Shown one piece after another: positions 61,699 to 64,000 of a stretch of 64,000 nucleotides of DNA. This DNA comes from Desulfuromonas sp. AOP6 (GTDB lineage: Bacteria; Desulfobacterota; Desulfuromonadia; Desulfuromonadales; SZUA-540), in NCBI RefSeq assembly GCF_009731355.2, contig NZ_AP022810.1, positions 682,001 through 746,000 of the forward strand. Reading direction: 5' to 3'. Both the position numbers and the translations under genes were made by a program. The notes under the pieces were generated by a model. The model had not been told where the DNA came from. It did not search any database and saw only the letters and a list, made by a program, of their open reading frames with translations. Position 1 is the first letter of the stretch; every line of letters begins with the position of its first letter.

Positions 61699-62877
61699 CT
61701 AGTGCAGATGGTGCCCTTGGGATTTCTGTTCCCCGCTGATGTACTTTTCATAGGGCCAGGGCGCGACGCCGCTGCGAATCTGGCGCCATGACGCGAAGTC
61801 TTTTTTGAAGGCTTCCTGAGAATCCAGGGCTTTTTTGACTTCGGGATGTTTCTTCTTGAGTCCCTCCAGGTATTCCTGGGTGTGCTTGGCGAAGGCGTTC
61901 AGGGTCTCGTCGTCCAGCTGCACGAACTCGACCTTTTCCTGGAAGCGCTTGATCGCTTCGGCATTGAGGTTCTCGATCCAGGCGTTCGACCAGAGCTGGG
62001 TTTCCTTGGCCGCGATCTTCACGATCCACTTCAGGTCGTCCGGCAGGGCGTCCCAGGCCTTCTGGTTGATCATGATGTCGCACTGGAAGCCGGGCTGATG
62101 GACGCCCGGGGTGATGACGTACTTGGTGATTTCGTCAAAGCCCATCGGGTAGTTGATGGCGGGGGTGGAGTACTCGGCGGCATCGATGACGCCGCGCTCC
62201 AGGGCCAGATAGACCTCGCCGCCGGGGAGGGGGCTGACGGAGGCGCCGAGACCGTTCATGATGTCCATGTACCAGCCGGGAGTACGGATGCGCATCCCCT
62301 TGAAGTCGGACATTTTGGTGGCCTTCTTATTGGAGAACAGACCCATTTCCTGACCGGTCTGACCGGCCGGTAAAGCGTAGATGTTGTAGGGCTTGTAGAG
62401 GTCCTGGAGCATTTCCAGACCGCCGCGCTCATAGAGCCAGATGTTGTAGCCTTCGGCATCCAGCCCGAAGGGGACGGAGGCGTAGGCGACAAAGGCCTCA
62501 TTCTTGCCTTTCCAGTACAGCGGCGACGAGTGGGCGATTTCGGCCGAACCCTTGCTCACCGCGTCAAAAACCTCATTGGCGCCGACCAGTTCGCCCGCCG
62601 AGAAGAGCTTGATCTGCAGGCGGCCGCCGGAAGCCAGGGCAACCGAGTCAGAAAAGTGCTGGGCTATATCGTAAAAGAGCATGCCCTTGGCCCAGGGCAT
62701 GACCATCTTCCAGCGGAACTCTTCCTTGGATGGTTTGATTGTGCGAATCTCCCGTTTGACTTCCTCGTTGCGCTTGTCCACGCCGAACTTTTCGCGTTTT
62801 TCCTGTGAGAATGCCTGTGGGGCGAAAACCAGGGTGAAAACTGCGGCCAGAGCGACCAGCCATCCGAATCTCCTCAT
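61699..62877 (-). CDS. dctP: TRAP transporter solute-binding protein
   Basis: A 392-residue periplasmic protein with a signal peptide (cleavage after AFS, about residue 24) and the DctP fold: FFDIAQHFSDSVALASGGRLQIKLFSAGELVGANEVFDAV-like and the conserved arginine in MRIRTPGWYMDIMNGLGASVSPLPGGEVYLALERGVIDAAEY. The substrate is likely lactate, pyruvate or another 2-hydroxy or 2-oxo acid given the operon. It is the first gene of the operon. Confidence 0.94.
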   Translation of the reverse strand: MRRFGWLVALAAVFTLVFAPQAFSQEKREKFGVDKRNEEVKREIRTIKPSKEEFRWKMVMPWAKGMLFYDIAQHFSDSVALASGGRLQIKLFSAGELVGANEVFDAVSKGSAEIAHSSPLYWKGKNEAFVAYASVPFGLDAEGYNIWLYERGGLEMLQDLYKPYNIYALPAGQTGQEMGLFSNKKATKMSDFKGMRIRTPGWYMDIMNGLGASVSPLPGGEVYLALERGVIDAAEYSTPAINYPMGFDEITKYVITPGVHQPGFQCDIMINQKAWDALPDDLKWIVKIAAKETQLWSNAWIENLNAEAIKRFQEKVEFVQLDDETLNAFAKHTQEYLEGLKKKHPEVKKALDSQEAFKKDFASWRQIRSGVAPWPYEKYISGEQKSQGHHLH

Positions 62878-62904
62878 TGCTTCTCCTCCTTTTGTCCGAA
62901 TCTG

Positions 62905-62926
62905 GCGAGCGCGCCTTTGCGCTCGC
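62905..62926 (-). other. Hairpin in the dctP leader
   Basis: GCGAGCGC and GCGCTCGC form an 8-bp stem with a six-base loop, about 30 bases ahead of the dctP start and after the predicted transcription start. It may affect mRNA stability. Confidence 0.5.
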
Positions 62927-62953
62927 GGGTTGAAGGTGGTGGTATGTTGTTAA

Positions 62954-62968
62954 ATTGGTCAGACCAAT
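62954..62968. promoter_or_regulatory. GntR/FadR-type operator at the dctP promoter
   Basis: The perfect palindrome ATTGGT-CAG-ACCAAT lies two bases downstream of the -10 element, over the predicted transcription start. This matches the arrangement at the regulator's own gene. Confidence 0.8.
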
Positions 62969-62970
62969 AA

Positions 62971-62999
62971 AACTTAGACGAACTTTCAGGCCTCGTCAA
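62971..62999 (-). promoter_or_regulatory. Sigma70 promoter of the dctP operon
   Basis: On the minus strand TTGACG and TAAGTT are separated by 17 bases, about 95 bases before dctP. Confidence 0.65.
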
Positions 63000-63006
63000 T
63001 AGAAAA

Positions 63007-63023
63007 AACAAACATTGTTTGTT
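63007..63023. promoter_or_regulatory. 17-bp palindrome upstream of the dctP promoter
   Basis: AACAAACA-T-TGTTTGTT is a perfect inverted repeat located eight bases beyond the -35 element. It differs from the GntR sites and may bind another regulator. Confidence 0.5.
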
Positions 63024-63090
63024 GTATACCTTACGAGAAAAATGAGGAAAGTCAAAGTGAGGCACTTCACATGGTCGCCATGGATTTACA

Positions 63091-63108
63091 ATATGGTCAG
63101 ACCAATAT
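63091..63108. promoter_or_regulatory. Second GntR/FadR-type operator upstream of dctP
   Basis: ATATGGTCAGACCAATAT keeps the TGGT-CAG-ACCA core, with centres 138 bases from the proximal site. Two separated sites allow repression by DNA looping. Confidence 0.65.
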
Positions 63109-63326
63109 ATTTCTGTTTTGCTATATAGAACGGCCGGAGTTTTACCTCGGGTTCCCCGCTTTTTCGGCAGAGCTCCTTGGAAAAACTCTGGTTCTGGTGT
63201 CTGGCCGGGGCAGAAACAGGGGCGAGGCAAGACCTTGAAGCCGCAAAGCCTTTGCCATTTTCGCCCAGTGCGGGTAAAGTCGGGGGAGTGCGTCCCCCGG
63301 CAACCCGAGCAGGCAGGAAATCAGGC

Positions 63327-64000
63327 ATGTATTATTATTTCGATTACCAGGAGCCGGTCTTTCGGCCCCCCTCCGAAGCCCAGTCCCTCATCTTCCAGAT
63401 CACCGTCGGCTGCAGCCAGAACCAGTGCCGCTTCTGCGGCATGTACAAGATGAAATCCTTCCACATCCGCTCCGTAGACGAAATCGCCGCCGAGATCGCC
63501 GAGGTTCCCCCCCATCATCGCCCCCACATCCGGCGGATCTTCCTCGCCGACGGCGACGCCCTCGTCTATCCCCAGGCCGGTCTGCTCGACATCCTCGACC
63601 GCCTCGCCGAGGCCTTTCCCAATCTCACCCGCGTCGGCGCCTACGCCTCGCCCAACAGCCTCACCACCAAAAGCCTGGCCGATCTCGAAGCCCTGCGCGA
63701 AAAGAAGCTGCGCATTCTCTATTTCGGTCTTGAAAGCGGCGACGACGACACCCTCAAGCTGGTCAACAAAGGTTTTAACGCCGCCGACATGCTGCAGCTC
63801 TGCCGCAAAGCCCAGGCCGCCGGCCTCAAGCTCTCCGTCACCGCCATTCTGGGCTTGGCCGGCAGTGAACGCAGCCGCGAACACGCCCGCGCCACGGCGG
63901 CGTGGATCACCGAACTCTCCCCCGAATATTTCTCCCTGCTCACCATGTTCCGTCGGCACAACGACGCCTATTTCCGCCTCATCCGCCCCTTGAGCAACGG
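63327..64000 (+). CDS. Radical SAM protein (partial at window end)
   Basis: The first 224 residues of a radical SAM enzyme; the gene runs off the window. The cluster motif is C29-x4-C34-x2-C37 (GCSQNQCRFCGMYKM). GLESGDDDTLKLVNKG and ILGLAGSERSREHARATA follow, typical of the HemN/Elp3-like branch. The start is ATG with a weak ribosome site (CAGGAAATCAGGC). The reaction is not identified. It is transcribed divergently from the dctP operon. Confidence 0.87.
   Translation, partial: MYYYFDYQEPVFRPPSEAQSLIFQITVGCSQNQCRFCGMYKMKSFHIRSVDEIAAEIAEVPPHHRPHIRRIFLADGDALVYPQAGLLDILDRLAEAFPNLTRVGAYASPNSLTTKSLADLEALREKKLRILYFGLESGDDDTLKLVNKGFNAADMLQLCRKAQAAGLKLSVTAILGLAGSERSREHARATAAWITELSPEYFSLLTMFRRHNDAYFRLIRPLSN

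Overview
The window looks like a chromosomal segment of a GC-rich anaerobic metal- or selenium-respiring bacterium of the Desulfuromonadia (Geobacter/Desulfuromonas relatives). The grounds are a ten-gene ext-type (extHIJ-KL-MNOPQS) multihaem cytochrome operon, two candidate UGA-encoded selenoproteins, an anaerobe-style haem locus, pyruvate phosphate dikinase and TRAP-fed lactate/glycolate oxidation. The lysine 2,3-aminomutase/beta-lysine acetyltransferase pair (ablAB) points to salt adaptation. No rRNA, tRNA, CRISPR array, prophage or insertion sequence was recognised. Genus-level assignment is inference.

Layout. 0-7 kb: haem synthesis (AhbD/NirJ-like radical SAM protein, hemE, hemH, a small zinc-ribbon protein, a DnaJ/CbpA co-chaperone, hemG) followed by a multi-membrane protein whose two intramembrane aspartates and PALP motif resemble presenilin-type proteases. 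7-12 kb: CPA2 antiporter plus tandem universal stress protein, then an orphan FdnH/FdnI-like quinone module. 12-23.5 kb: the ext operon on the minus strand, flanked by two TetR genes; a near-identical GAACGTTCGTTC operator core lies in front of the upstream TetR and in front of the orphan module. 24-30 kb: mobB, a hybrid histidine kinase, def, a GcvR-like ACT protein and a secreted anchor-family protein. 30-38 kb: slyX, a radical SAM protein, mgtE, a second CPA2 antiporter, ybaN, a Fur-box-controlled DUF3793 gene and a ferric-reductase-like protein. 38-47 kb: recO, glyQS, ppdK and a two-gene YeeE/YedE transporter. 47-56 kb: dehydrogenase, a palindromic tandem repeat array, endonuclease V, housekeeping enzymes, rhomboid protease and ablAB. 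55.6-63 kb: a FadR/LldR-type regulator and a divergent operon glcF-glcD-usp-dctM-dctQ-dctP. The window ends inside a radical SAM gene.

Most notable are two in-frame UGA codons. One is in the pentahaem cytochrome ExtKL (codon 328) and one in the first YeeE/YedE half (codon 138). Both sit in an identical 13-base context giving Asp-Gly-Sec-Pro, both are followed by a SECIS-like hairpin, and in both the reading frame continues into sequence that completes the protein. In the transporter the UGA sits where relatives have the conserved thiosulfate-binding cysteine. Without readthrough both proteins would be truncated.

Functional reading. ExtP, ExtQ and ExtO form a cytochrome b6/subunit-IV/Rieske-like quinol oxidase. 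It could pass electrons to the multihaem proteins ExtN (9 haems), ExtM (12), ExtS (4) and ExtKL (5), with ExtI as outer-membrane porin and ExtH as a rhodanese lipoprotein. The relatives of this operon are linked to selenite/tellurite and extracellular metal reduction. In the lactate region the regulator gene and the dctP operon share the same ATTGGT-N3-ACCAAT operator placed just downstream of the -10 element, which argues for one small regulon.
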